This document shows positions 8,698-19,089 of a stretch of DNA of 50,593 bases, in pieces. Under the pieces are notes generated by a model. The model was not told where the DNA came from, did not search any database, and saw only the letters and a program-made list of their open reading frames with translations. Within the stretch, counting starts at the first letter, position 1. Each line of letters starts with the position of its first letter. The position numbers and the translations under genes were made by a program. The DNA is taken from contig ONVI01000014.1 of NCBI GenBank assembly GCA_900321275.1, positions 1 through 50,593 of the forward strand, read 5' to 3'. The DNA is from an uncultured Eubacteriales bacterium (GTDB lineage Bacteria; Bacillota; Clostridia; Oscillospirales; Oscillospiraceae).

Positions 8698-9453
8698 ATG
8701 AATACGAAAATGTATTTGATAGCTTTTATACTTATTGCAGCAGCGTTTCTTTTAAAACGCATTGGAAAAAGTCCTTCCATCATAGGCAAGGCCGGAGAGA
8801 ATAAGGTGGCAAGAATCCTGGATTCTTTGCCAAGAGCGTATAAAGTCCTGAATAATGTAATTATCCCAAACCAACGGGGAACCTCTCAAATAGACCACAT
8901 TGTCGTCTCTCCCTATGGTATCTTCGTGATTGAGACAAAGAATTATGAAGGCTGGATATTTGGCTCAGAGAACAGTGAACAATGGAAGCAAACTTTTAAA
9001 ACAACAAAGGGACATGAATTTTATAATCCAATCAAACAGAATTGGGGGCATATCTACACATTGGCCTCTTATCTGAAAATAGATAAAAGAGTATTCAAAT
9101 CGATTATCGTGTTTTCTGACAAAGCCACACTGAAAATAACCGCCGATACGCCGGTCATCCCTATGTCGCAGCTAAAGCGAGAAATCCTGCGTTATTCGCA
9201 GGAGATCATACCGGGCCCGGAAGTGGATTCAATTTATAACAGCTTAAGTAAAATAAATCTTACAGGAACAGAGAACGAGAAAAGGCATGTTCAGTCCGTA
9301 AAACAGAACGCAGAAAAAAAACAACGTGCTTTGCAAAGCGGGATATGCCCTCGCTGCGGAAACAATTTAGTTCTGCGCAAAGGAAAGTACGGGGATTTCT
9401 ACGGGTGTTCCAACTATCCTACATGCAAATTCACGCAAAACATAAGGAAATAA
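8698..9453 (+). CDS. Membrane-anchored NERD-domain protein with C-terminal zinc ribbon
   Basis: A 251-residue protein. Residues 1-20 are one membrane helix (MYLIAFILIAAAFLL). Residues about 30-150 form a NERD nuclease-related domain with GKAGENKVARIL, then the nuclease-like core IDHIVVSPYGIFVIETKN, where the Asp and the Glu-x-Lys are the expected active-site residues of this fold. Residues about 215-250 are a topoisomerase-type C4 zinc ribbon (CPRCGNNLVLRKGKYGDFYGCSNYPTC). The gene is clearly more AT-rich than its neighbours and uses different codons, which suggests transfer. Proteins of this layout are suspected of nucleic-acid processing or defence, without a defined role. It is monocistronic. 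Confidence 0.85.
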   Translation: MNTKMYLIAFILIAAAFLLKRIGKSPSIIGKAGENKVARILDSLPRAYKVLNNVIIPNQRGTSQIDHIVVSPYGIFVIETKNYEGWIFGSENSEQWKQTFKTTKGHEFYNPIKQNWGHIYTLASYLKIDKRVFKSIIVFSDKATLKITADTPVIPMSQLKREILRYSQEIIPGPEVDSIYNSLSKINLTGTENEKRHVQSVKQNAEKKQRALQSGICPRCGNNLVLRKGKYGDFYGCSNYPTCKFTQNIRK

Positions 9454-9486
9454 AGAGTTTACAGCGCACGTCATGACAAAAAATCA

Positions 9487-9533
9487 AAAACGCCGCCCGA
9501 ATACGTACAGTCTGCGTATTCGGGCGGCGTTTT
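9487..9533. terminator. Strong bidirectional terminator between the NERD gene and clpB
   Basis: A 19-bp perfect inverted repeat, with arms 9487-9505 and 9515-9533 (core CGCCGCCCGAATACG), has A- and T-runs on the outer sides and a nine-base loop. It separates two convergent genes. Confidence 0.85.
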
Positions 9534-9550
9534 GCATGTTTGCCGTGCGC

Positions 9551-12130
<2,580 letters not shown>

Positions 12131-12159
12131 GGATGTCCCTCGCTTTCATTCAATCATCT

Positions 12160-12404
12160 TCCTCTTTGGCTCCCTCTCCGAGGGAGCTGTCCCAGTGCGC
12201 ACACTGGGACTGAGGGAGTCGTCCGTTATTACGAGCGCTCAAAGAGACGCGCGGTGACTCCTTCCACCGCTTCGCGGTCAGCGAGCTTGGAATGTCGCAC
12301 GCTTCCCGCGCGTCAGAACCCTCCCTCAGTGAGGGAGGTTATATGCCTCTCCCTTTGGGAGAGGTGTCACGACGCGTCTCACGCAAGCGCCGTGACGGAG
12401 AGGG
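12160..12404. repeat. Palindrome-rich intergenic repeat block upstream of clpB
   Basis: Several nested inverted repeats fill this stretch: CTCCCTC/GAGGGAG with GTCCCAGTG/CACTGGGAC inside (about 12170-12220), CCTCCCTC/GAGGGAGG (about 12325-12345), and CCTCTCCC/GGGAGAGG (about 12345-12364). The outer parts also resemble each other (cTCCCTCtcc and CGTGACGGAGAGGG). Elements of this look (a CTCCCTC...GAGGGAG hairpin around a second stem) are, from memory, abundant REP/MITE-like sequences in Faecalibacterium and related genomes. No gene is visible. The clpB promoter must lie in or next to it. Confidence 0.6.
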
Positions 12405-13052
12405 TCAGATATGCACCGGAGAATTTCTCATCTGGGAGAAATAGGCGGCCTCCACGTCGTGGTCGTCCAGATGCCCGGCGAGATAGGCCTTCATCAGCTT
12501 GTCGAAGAGCTTGATATACTCCGACAGGGCGGAAGCCAGCTCGTCCGTGGTGCAGTCCCTGTCCGGGGCTGCAATGGAGCGGACAAACTTTCCGTCGTAC
12601 AGGGCGTAGTCGATTTCCGCCCCGGTGAGGGGTTTGAGATGGGTATCCTCGATGCGTTTCCAGAGGCGGAAAAACTCGGTCATCGCCTCAATCAGCGCCA
12701 TGGACTGGGTGCGGAATACGACCGAGAGCTGCCCGATGGTCGACTCCGGCCCGCGGAAGAGCTCCACCTCATACTTGACGGTGGGGCGGTACTTATATTC
12801 CAGCGAGCTTTTGAGCGACATCGACAGGCTGTTCGGCGCAAAGAAGGGCACCAGGTCCCGCGAGGGCTGCATCAGCGTGTCGATCGCGGAGAGCACGTCA
12901 TTGATCCGTCTCTCCGGCGTGGTATAATCGACATACTCGGCGAGGATCTGATTGATAAGCGCCGAGCGGTTTGAGCCCGTGCGGTGGGCCAGACGGTCAA
13001 TCTCGCGCACGACCTCGTCGTTGAGCATTAAACTGTATAAGGTCTTTTTCAT
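12405..13052 (-). CDS. Ribbon-helix-helix (CopG-like) DNA-binding protein
   Basis: A protein of about 215 residues. Its first 50 residues read as a ribbon-helix-helix unit (KKTLYSLMLNDEVVREIDRLAHRTGSNRSALINQILAEYV): a beta strand followed by two helices with the GSNRSALIN turn. The remaining part is helical with no known domain (SLEYKYRPTVKYEVELFR, then two long helices). I start at ATG 13052, since the longer frame to 13103 would run into the promoter. AAAGGATGG lies upstream. It may be an autoregulated repressor, and the target is unknown. It faces away from the tRNA. Confidence 0.7.
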   Translation of the reverse strand: MKKTLYSLMLNDEVVREIDRLAHRTGSNRSALINQILAEYVDYTTPERRINDVLSAIDTLMQPSRDLVPFFAPNSLSMSLKSSLEYKYRPTVKYEVELFRGPESTIGQLSVVFRTQSMALIEAMTEFFRLWKRIEDTHLKPLTGAEIDYALYDGKFVRSIAAPDRDCTTDELASALSEYIKLFDKLMKAYLAGHLDDHDVEAAYFSQMRNSPVHI

Positions 13053-13084
13053 ACGCGGCCATCCTTTTCCATATTGTTGAGCAC

Positions 13085-13113
13085 AGTATACACCCCGCGA
13101 CAAACTTTGTCAA
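13085..13113 (-). promoter_or_regulatory. Near-consensus promoter of the RHH gene
   Basis: On the minus strand a perfect TTGACA (13113-13108), a 17-base spacer and TATACT (13090-13085) lie about 33 bases before the ATG at 13052. GACAAAGTTTGTC overlaps the -35 box as a palindrome (GACAAA/TTTGTC), which could be an autoregulatory operator. Confidence 0.8.
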
Positions 13114-13219
13114 GGGATTTATATAAAAATATTTACGAAAAATATAAATTAAAATGAGCTTAATTTCCCTTGCTTTTTTCGCGCGCTTCCTATATAATAG
13201 CGAAGCACCAATTGAATAC

Positions 13220-13310
13220 GGACAGGTATCGAAGTGGTCATAACGGCCCTGACTCGAAATCAGGTAGTCTCGCAAGAGGCTCGTGGGTTCGAATCCCACC
13301 CTGTCCGCCA
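13220..13310 (+). tRNA. tRNA-Ser (anticodon CGA)
   Basis: A 91-nt cloverleaf. The acceptor arm is GGACAGG/CCTGTCC with discriminator G and an encoded CCA (13308-13310). The anticodon arm CCTGA-CTCGAAA-TCAGG gives anticodon CGA, which reads UCG. A long variable arm (TCTCGCAAGAGG) is typical of serine tRNAs, and the T arm GTGGG-TTCGAAT-CCCAC is intact. The 3' end borders the conjugative element, and 3' ends of tRNA genes are common integration sites. I could not find a second copy of this end in the window. Confidence 0.96.
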
Positions 13311-13328
13311 CCTATTCTTTCCACTAAA

Positions 13329-13435
13329 GATGCCACTGGCCAAAAAGCCAGTGGCATCAAGCGTTTCCGGGCTTTTAAAGCCCCGAAAAAAAGATTGTTT
13401 TTCCAAGGATGCCGAACCCCCGTAAAAGGGGGGTT
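13329..13435. repeat. Three hairpins in a row between tRNA-Ser and the ICE genes
   Basis: The first is a perfect 12-bp stem GATGCCACTGGC/GCCAGTGGCATC (13329-13340, 13347-13358). The second is CGGGCTTT/AAAGCCC, followed by an A run (about 13366-13392), which on the minus strand looks like a terminator. The third is AACCCCC/GGGGGTT around GTAAAA (13415-13435). The first probably ends the tRNA transcript. A stretch just after the third, GGGATTCGAAC, is the reverse complement of a tRNA T-loop core and may be part of an attachment site. There are no genes in 13311-13560. Confidence 0.55.
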
Positions 13436-13487
13436 ATGGGATTCGAACTGTTGAAAAACCCATCTATAACCAAATATTGAAAGAAAG

Positions 13488-13541
13488 AGCGCCGTTCTGC
13501 GGTTCCGTTTGTCACGGGACTACAGGACGGCGCTTTTTTTA
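13488..13541 (+). terminator. Rho-independent-like terminator at the left end of the ICE
   Basis: AGCGCCGTTCTG (13488-13499) pairs with CAGGACGGCGCT (13523-13534) with one mismatch-type wobble, followed by seven Ts and ATTTTT. It lies 24 bp before the first ICE gene, so it would stop chromosomal read-through, or act as an attenuator for the ICE operon. Confidence 0.7.
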
Positions 13542-13564
13542 TTTTTCGCAGGAAGGAGATCGCT

Positions 13565-13837
13565 ATGCCCAAAAGAAACAGAAAAGAAGAAATCGCACCA
13601 CTCCCGCCGCCGCGCGTAAGATACAGGGCGCTGATGCGGCATGAGGATTTGGGACGGGCGCGAGAGCCGCCGGAGAAGCCCGTGTGTACCGAGTCGCTGG
13701 TATGCAGGAGCTGCCCCTACCCCGCCCACGGCTTTGTGTGCTGGCCGGGTGACTGTATCCGAAAACAAATGGAGAGCATCCAGAGAGGAGGAAAACAGGA
13801 CGAGAGTAAAAATTTATCAGATCAACCTGGATCGTGA
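13565..13837 (+). CDS. Small cysteine-rich ICE protein
   Basis: A 90-residue protein of unknown function. A basic N-terminus (MPKRNRKEEIAPLPPPRVRYR) is followed by a cysteine block, VCTESLVCRSCPYPAHGFVCW and GDCIRKQME, with five to six cysteines that probably bind zinc. I recall similar short CPYPxHGF proteins at this place in clostridial ICEs, without a known role. AGGAAGGAG precedes the ATG. Its 3' part overlaps the next gene by 38 bp if that gene begins at 13800. Confidence 0.7.
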   Translation: MPKRNRKEEIAPLPPPRVRYRALMRHEDLGRAREPPEKPVCTESLVCRSCPYPAHGFVCWPGDCIRKQMESIQRGGKQDESKNLSDQPGS

Positions 13838-14654
13838 TCAGGAGCATGCCGCCTTCCTGTCGCGCGACGCAATGCAGAAGTTTCTCGACAGAACCGAGGT
13901 CGATCCGTCCGTTTATGACGAGGTCTTCAACGCGGATCTTGACCCCACAAGTCTGGAGGAGCTGTTTGTACAGTTCAACTCAGACTTTCATCCTTTGTTC
14001 CGCGGACGATCCATGTCCGTCTCAGACGTGGTGGTGATTGAGCCGGAGGGCATTCCCATGCTGGTCGGAGAGATCCACGGCAGACTGCCGGCCGGGGGGA
14101 AGCTTTCACAGCAGTTCACCGATCTCATAGCGTACAATCTCAAAATTGAGGAGCTGCGGGAAAGGAATATAGACTTTGAGGCGCACGATATGGTTGGGCT
14201 GAACATCCCAGCCGTGGAATCGGGCGCCTTTTTCTGTAACGACATCGGTTTTGAGAAGATCGACTTCGATGAACGCCAAACGCAGAAGCCCGACAGTCTG
14301 ATGCGCGTGGTCTATGTGGAGCCAAACCGCGAGCCGTTTGAAGCGGAGATCTTGCCGGATCTGGAGCATTTGCAAAAAGCCGTGGACGGGTATATTGAGG
14401 CCGTTTATCTCGATGACGGCACAATTGTCGTTGCAAACGAAGAGTCAAAGCTAAGGGGTATGGAGGGCAACCGCCGCATTGGGCAGACGATTATTGCCGG
14501 TCCCTTCTTCGTCTGCGGCGAAGGCGGCGACGATTTCTGCTCTCTGACGGATGAGGAGGCCGCCCGCGCCATGGCACGCTTTGCCGAGCCGGAGCAGATC
14601 AGTCAGGCTGAAGTCGAGGCAGATATGGGCTTCACCATTATTACTTTGGGATAG
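13800..14654 (+). CDS. YodL/DUF3846-type ICE protein with a non-standard start
   Basis: The product is about 284 residues. The N-terminal part (RVKIYQINLDRDQEHAAFLS) resembles YodL-like domains of ICEs. The C-terminal part (EPFEAEILPDLEHLQKAVDG, DDGTIVVANEESKLRGM, AGPFFVCG) fits DUF3846. The function of both is unknown. The start is odd: GGAGG at 13787-13791 is followed after eight bases by ACG at 13800, exactly where family members begin (ACG AGA GTA AAA). No ATG, GTG or TTG lies at a working distance. The nearest alternative is GTG 13749, which has no ribosome-binding site. Either ACG initiates weakly or the start codon has been lost by a T-to-C change. Confidence 0.75.
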   Translation, partial: TRVKIYQINLDRDQEHAAFLSRDAMQKFLDRTEVDPSVYDEVFNADLDPTSLEELFVQFNSDFHPLFRGRSMSVSDVVVIEPEGIPMLVGEIHGRLPAGGKLSQQFTDLIAYNLKIEELRERNIDFEAHDMVGLNIPAVESGAFFCNDIGFEKIDFDERQTQKPDSLMRVVYVEPNREPFEAEILPDLEHLQKAVDGYIEAVYLDDGTIVVANEESKLRGMEGNRRIGQTIIAGPFFVCGEGGDDFCSLTDEEAARAMARFAEPEQISQAEVEADMGFTIITLG

Positions 14655-14666
14655 GGGTGATGAGAT

Positions 14667-15824
14667 TTGAAAGTCAAGTTGAACAACGGCAGATTCCCGG
14701 AGGACGGGAGCGTCGTTGTATCTCTTCCTATTGAAACCGAAGAATACGATCAGGTGATCCGGCAACTCGACAGATTGGGTGTTGGCAGCGCCTGTCTGCG
14801 GGACTGCGGCTTTGAGGCTTTGCTGGAAGGCCCGGATGTGATGAACCGTCTTGCGGGCGGCAAGGTCAACATTGAGGAGCTGGACTATCTCGCCAAAAGG
14901 CTGGACAGCTTTACGGAGTCTGAGCTTGCCACTTACTCCGCCCTTGCGCTGAAGCATGACCTGACCGACATGACCGATCTTATCAACCTCTGCGACTGCT
15001 GCCAGGAGGCACTGATTGTCACAGATTTCTCGAACATGTCACGAATCGGGCGAGAATACGCAATGACGCAAAACGGCGGCGCTATGGCAGTGGATGAGCT
15101 TGAGAAGCTCAATCTTGTCGCTGTGGCGCGAAACCTGTTAAGCGGGAACACCGGAACGGTTACGCCATATGGTGTCCTCTACGACGAGGGATTCAGTCTG
15201 GAGCACATCTATGATGAAGGGATGATCCCGCCGTTCTATTATCGTCAGGGGCTGATGGACGTCCAGGTCATCACAGAGAAGGACCCGGACAACTGTCCGG
15301 AGTTTTCCCTTCCCATGCCGAACCAGCAGATTCTCCGGCACTTGGAGCGCATCGGATACAAGGAAGGCGATTCCTATACGCTTGATGTGCTTGGTTCAGA
15401 GCTGCCGAGTGATCTGGCGGAAGTCCTGAAGACCCAGGCTGAGGATGTGTTCAGCCTAAATGATACGGTGTCCGCAGTTGCGGCACTGGATACCTCCGAG
15501 TATGAAAAGCTGGCTGCCGTGATGCGCTATACAAGTGCGGGAACACTTTCGCGGATTCGGCAGGTGGCGGAAAAGCTGGACATGTTTGAGTATATCCCCG
15601 GCGCTCAGGATCCTGACGATGTAGGCCGTGAAATCATCCTGAATTCGGGACATTTTGAGGTAGATCCCAATCTGGAGGATTATATCGACTACGAATCCTA
15701 TGGGCTCGACCGCCTGCGCTTCGGCGAAGGAGAATTCAGCCCGTTCGGCTATGTCGGCTATACAGGCGATGACCGCTTGTTTTTTGAGCAGGAGCAACAG
15801 CAGCAGATGGGAGGCATGTCATGA
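14667..15824 (+). CDS. ArdA-like antirestriction protein (copy 1)
   Basis: A 385-residue acidic protein. ArdA proteins mimic B-form DNA and block type I restriction enzymes when conjugating DNA enters a new cell. The N-terminal part (SVVVSLPIETEEYDQVIRQL) and the C-terminal module YIDYESYGLDRL followed by FSPFGYVGYTGDD match the ArdA-like pattern of clostridial ICEs. The protein is rich in Asp and Glu, as expected for a DNA mimic. The start is TTG 14667 behind GGGGTGATG. The last residues (QQQQMGGMS) are encoded by a stretch that contains the GGGAGG ribosome-binding site of the next gene, which overlaps by four bases. The assignment is by motif, and activity is inferred. Confidence 0.7.
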   Translation: MKVKLNNGRFPEDGSVVVSLPIETEEYDQVIRQLDRLGVGSACLRDCGFEALLEGPDVMNRLAGGKVNIEELDYLAKRLDSFTESELATYSALALKHDLTDMTDLINLCDCCQEALIVTDFSNMSRIGREYAMTQNGGAMAVDELEKLNLVAVARNLLSGNTGTVTPYGVLYDEGFSLEHIYDEGMIPPFYYRQGLMDVQVITEKDPDNCPEFSLPMPNQQILRHLERIGYKEGDSYTLDVLGSELPSDLAEVLKTQAEDVFSLNDTVSAVAALDTSEYEKLAAVMRYTSAGTLSRIRQVAEKLDMFEYIPGAQDPDDVGREIILNSGHFEVDPNLEDYIDYESYGLDRLRFGEGEFSPFGYVGYTGDDRLFFEQEQQQQMGGMS

Positions 15825-16855
15825 GGTACGGCCCGGACGATCCCAAGGTGCAGGAAACCCTGACCATCATCCGACAGCTTAACGCCAATCCCTCCCTGCC
15901 GAACATGAAGAAATATCTGCAAAACGTGGATATTCTGGACGCGGACGCGCATGAAACCCTGCAACAGATCTTTGAGGATGTATCCACCATGACAGAGGAA
16001 GAACTGGACATCTTCGCCGCTGCGCTGGATGCGGAATCCATCAACGGTCTGGATGATATGCTCCTGATCGAGCAGTCCCTCGACGCCTATACCTTCTGGC
16101 CTGATGTGACCACGGACAAGGAACTCGGCGCCTATCTTGTGGAGAGCCGCTATGTGTGGGCTTCACCGGACATCGCGCCCTATGTGGATTACGCGATGCT
16201 GGGCGCAAGCTACTATGCAGCGCATGGCGGCGCGTATGGCCCGAAGGGCTACGCGCAGAGGACTGGCGTCATTGATCCCGTCTTCAAAGCCGTGATCCGA
16301 AGCAATGATACCGAAGAACCCGCAATCGCATTTCTTCCTCTCCATGCCAGACAGGTGGGAAAGATCACCGGCCAGTTATCTGTCCGGGAAGTCTCGGAAA
16401 CATATATTGAGGAGCTCCGATGCGCAAAGTCTGAGCGACAGGAGCTGGAGCAAATGCCGTCTATGGAAGGCCCCAGTCTTCAGGAGGCGAACAGCCTCGC
16501 GCACAAGCTCAACGCCATGCGGAAGACAGATGGCGAATATCTCAAGTTCCTCGCGGCGCTGGAGGCTGAACAGATCAGTACTTTCGCCGGCGCGCTCGCG
16601 GTTGCCGATGATCTCGACAGTTATACCCGTTTTACCGGCGATCTGGAAGACTACGGCAGAGATGTACTCAGCCGGATGGGTACCCCGCAGCAGGCCATTG
16701 ACAGCATCGAGGGCTATATGGATATGGAAGACTTCGGACGGGTCATGATGGCGGAGGACGATGTGCGGAAGACGCAGTACGGCCTGATTCGCAAGGATTG
16801 GGGCGATGACTTTCCCAGGCAGAGACAAGCCTTGGAGATTGGAGGGATAACATGA
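15821..16855 (+). CDS. ArdA-like antirestriction protein (copy 2, two modules)
   Basis: A 344-residue acidic protein, related in pattern to the gene before it. The ArdA-type module occurs twice: LDAYTFWPDVTTDKELGAYLVES, then APYVDYAMLGASYYAAHGGAYGPKGYA (about 85-145), and LDSYTRFTGDLEDYGRDVLS, then EGYMDMEDFGRVMMA with TQYGLIRK (about 265-330). This suggests internal duplication. The ATG overlaps the previous stop (ATGA). The end (ALEIGGIT) again encodes a GGAGGG ribosome-binding site for the next gene. It probably acts against host restriction, by family. Confidence 0.65.
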   Translation: MRYGPDDPKVQETLTIIRQLNANPSLPNMKKYLQNVDILDADAHETLQQIFEDVSTMTEEELDIFAAALDAESINGLDDMLLIEQSLDAYTFWPDVTTDKELGAYLVESRYVWASPDIAPYVDYAMLGASYYAAHGGAYGPKGYAQRTGVIDPVFKAVIRSNDTEEPAIAFLPLHARQVGKITGQLSVREVSETYIEELRCAKSERQELEQMPSMEGPSLQEANSLAHKLNAMRKTDGEYLKFLAALEAEQISTFAGALAVADDLDSYTRFTGDLEDYGRDVLSRMGTPQQAIDSIEGYMDMEDFGRVMMAEDDVRKTQYGLIRKDWGDDFPRQRQALEIGGIT

Positions 16856-17838
16856 ACACACCAAACAGAGAATGGATCAAGTTTATGCGGGAACAGTACC
16901 CGGTCGGCTCCCGCATCCGGCTGACAGAGATGAACGATCCGTACAGCAAGCTCAAGCCGGGCAGCGAAGGAACGCTGATGCATATTGATGACATCGGCAC
17001 CTTCCATGTGAATTGGGATTGCGGCAGTACGCTTGGCCTGGTGATCGGTGAGGATCGTTTCTCGGTTTTGCCGCCTCAGACGAAAGAGCTGAAGCTGTAT
17101 ATGCCCCTGACCGCCGAGCTCTTTGAGCGGAATGCATGGGGAGATTTGGAGGACGATCCCATCAATCTCTATAGCGAAGATCTCTGTGGCTATGAGGATC
17201 AGATCACGGCGGCGCTGCTGCGGGAGCGGATGCCGGAGGAAAAGGAACGCGGCCTCATGCATTGGTATGACGAAAAGGACAGTGTGGAACAGAAGGTGCG
17301 CTCCGCTGTCTTTACCGTGGAGGAGCGCGACCGAAAGCTCTGGGGAGTAGCGGAATGTCAGGTGGTCGGAGAACTCACGTTGGGAGAGATGATCACCCTG
17401 AAGGAGTATATCTCCGGTCAGGCGTCGGATGGTTGGGGCGAGGGCTTCGAGCAGCGGGAGATCAAGGTCGGCGATGGCGCGGAGCTGTATGTCCACCTCT
17501 GGAACGGCGACAGCAGTTGGAGCATCCAGACAGAGGAGGAATGCTTCGGGCCTAAATATGCAAACGGACTGCCTGAGCTCTGCTTTTCCGTGCTTCCGGG
17601 TACTGGTGATCTCATCTGCATCAAGCGTGGTGAGAGCGGTTATTATCCCTCGGACTGGAACACGAAAAGTCGGGAGCAAAATGAGAAACTTGCCAACTAC
17701 AACAACGAGCGTCTTGGCGTGACGCCTGCCCAGCGACGGGCCATGGAGGTCGGCAGCATGTACGGGTGGCAGGCCCCCGGTGCTGATCCCGCAAGCTATG
17801 AGCAGAAGCAGCAGATGGGAGGAATGACGCTTGGGTAA
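16852..17838 (+). CDS. DUF4314-domain ICE protein
   Basis: The protein has 328 residues. Residues about 15-70 match DUF4314, a small beta-barrel (VGSRIRLTEMNDPYSKLKPG, EGTLMHIDDIGTFHVNWDCG, RFSVLP). The second domain (about 80-225) has FTVEERDRKLWGVAECQVVG and GWGEGFEQREIKVGDGAELYVHLWN. I recall a separate ICE-specific domain of unknown function like it. The ATG overlaps the stop of the gene before, and the end (QKQQMGGMTLG) carries the ribosome-binding site of the next. Its place between ArdA-like genes points to a role in establishment of the element in the recipient, but no activity can be derived. Confidence 0.7.
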   Translation: MNTPNREWIKFMREQYPVGSRIRLTEMNDPYSKLKPGSEGTLMHIDDIGTFHVNWDCGSTLGLVIGEDRFSVLPPQTKELKLYMPLTAELFERNAWGDLEDDPINLYSEDLCGYEDQITAALLRERMPEEKERGLMHWYDEKDSVEQKVRSAVFTVEERDRKLWGVAECQVVGELTLGEMITLKEYISGQASDGWGEGFEQREIKVGDGAELYVHLWNGDSSWSIQTEEECFGPKYANGLPELCFSVLPGTGDLICIKRGESGYYPSDWNTKSREQNEKLANYNNERLGVTPAQRRAMEVGSMYGWQAPGADPASYEQKQQMGGMTLG

Positions 17839-18997
17839 GGTCATACGCGTCTATCTCTGCGGGCAGGACTGGACGAGCAGTCATGAAGAAATGTACCTCG
17901 ACCTGCCCGCCACGCCCTGGGAGCTGATAGACGCGATGGAAAAGCTGAATCTCACCAAGGAAACCGATCTCTATGTGCAAGCGGAGGAATACTACGATTT
18001 CGACTACATCCAGGGCTTTATCCCGGAAAGCACTTCCCTCTCCCAGTTGAACGAACTCTGTGGTGCGCTGGACAGTATGGACGAAATGGATCGTATCGGC
18101 TTTCGGGGCCTGCTGCAAAGCAGCGCCTTCTATGACCGCTTCAATCTGGGCTTTGAAAAGCTCATGGACATTGCGCAGGCGAAAGACTGCTATCACATCG
18201 CGGAAGGCGTTGGGAATGATGCACAGCTCGGTCAGTATCTCTGCCTCAACGGTTTCATAGACGGTACCTTGGAACTGCCCGAGAAGGTCTATGAGCTGCT
18301 GAACTTTGAGAAAATTGGAAAAGACTTCCGCATGGCGGAACATGGCGCGTTCGCGGACGGCTGCTATATCGCGCCGGACGGAGAGATTCCACACAGGGAA
18401 ATGCATTATGAAATATGTCCTCCCGAATACGTCGTCATGCTGGATGTTTTCAACAGAGAGGACTCGACAAAACACTGGCTTCTCGCCGCGCCCGCCGTCC
18501 TCGAAGAGATGGACGCTACCCTCAAACACATCGACGTGGAGAACTGGGACGAGGCCGTCTGCGTTTGTACCGACTGCCAAGTGCCGCAGCTCATGAAAAC
18601 CGTCACACAGACCGGCAACATTTCCACCATCAACCGCTTCGCAAACATCCTCGAAGGAGTTCCCGCCGAGGATATAACCAAGCTCAAGGCAGTGCTGGAG
18701 GTCACGCACTGCGACGATCTCATCACGGCCTCCCTCATCGCCGGAGAGCTGGACAATTACATGCTGTCCGAAAACATCCGAGGCGCAGAGGATTACGGCA
18801 GATGGCAGCTCGACTATATGCTCTCCAGTGCTGATCGGGACCTGATTCTCAAGCATATCAATCTCTACGCCTACGGCAAAGAACTGTTGGAGCAGGACGC
18901 CGCTGTCATAAGCACCTACGGGCTTATTGAGCGAAAGGACAATCAGCCGATTCTTTCACAGGCTCAACAAGAGCCTTCTCAAATGACCATGCAGTAA
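17831..18997 (+). CDS. ArdA-like antirestriction protein (copy 3)
   Basis: A 388-residue acidic protein. The N-terminus (KVIRVYLCGQDWTSSHEEMYLDLPATPWELIDAMEKLNL) fits the start of ArdA domains best of the three copies. The C-terminal module LKHINLYAYGKELLEQDAAVISTYGLIE repeats the Tyr-Gly...Tyr-Gly pattern of the other two. The central part is divergent. The start is TTG 17831, with GGGAGG inside the end of the previous gene. It is the last gene of the coupled set, and a terminator follows at 19015. Confidence 0.7.
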   Translation: MGKVIRVYLCGQDWTSSHEEMYLDLPATPWELIDAMEKLNLTKETDLYVQAEEYYDFDYIQGFIPESTSLSQLNELCGALDSMDEMDRIGFRGLLQSSAFYDRFNLGFEKLMDIAQAKDCYHIAEGVGNDAQLGQYLCLNGFIDGTLELPEKVYELLNFEKIGKDFRMAEHGAFADGCYIAPDGEIPHREMHYEICPPEYVVMLDVFNREDSTKHWLLAAPAVLEEMDATLKHIDVENWDEAVCVCTDCQVPQLMKTVTQTGNISTINRFANILEGVPAEDITKLKAVLEVTHCDDLITASLIAGELDNYMLSENIRGAEDYGRWQLDYMLSSADRDLILKHINLYAYGKELLEQDAAVISTYGLIERKDNQPILSQAQQEPSQMTMQ

Positions 18998-19014
18998 CAA
19001 AATACGAATACTAC

Positions 19015-19054
19015 AAGGGCCGTTTTCCCGTAACAAGGAACACGGCCCTTTTTT
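19015..19054 (+). terminator. Rho-independent terminator after the antirestriction genes
   Basis: AAGGGCCGT (19015-19023) pairs with ACGGCCCTT (19042-19050), followed by a run of Ts. It starts 18 bp after the stop of the third ArdA-like gene. Confidence 0.8.
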
Positions 19055-19089
19055 CGTTTCCGCGGGAAAACTGCCCAGAAAGGACAAGC

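Noticed and set aside
13420-13450. Possible minus-strand tRNA fragment (T-loop core GTTCGAATCCC)
   Set aside because: No matching acceptor, anticodon or D arm nearby; treated only as a possible attachment-site trace.
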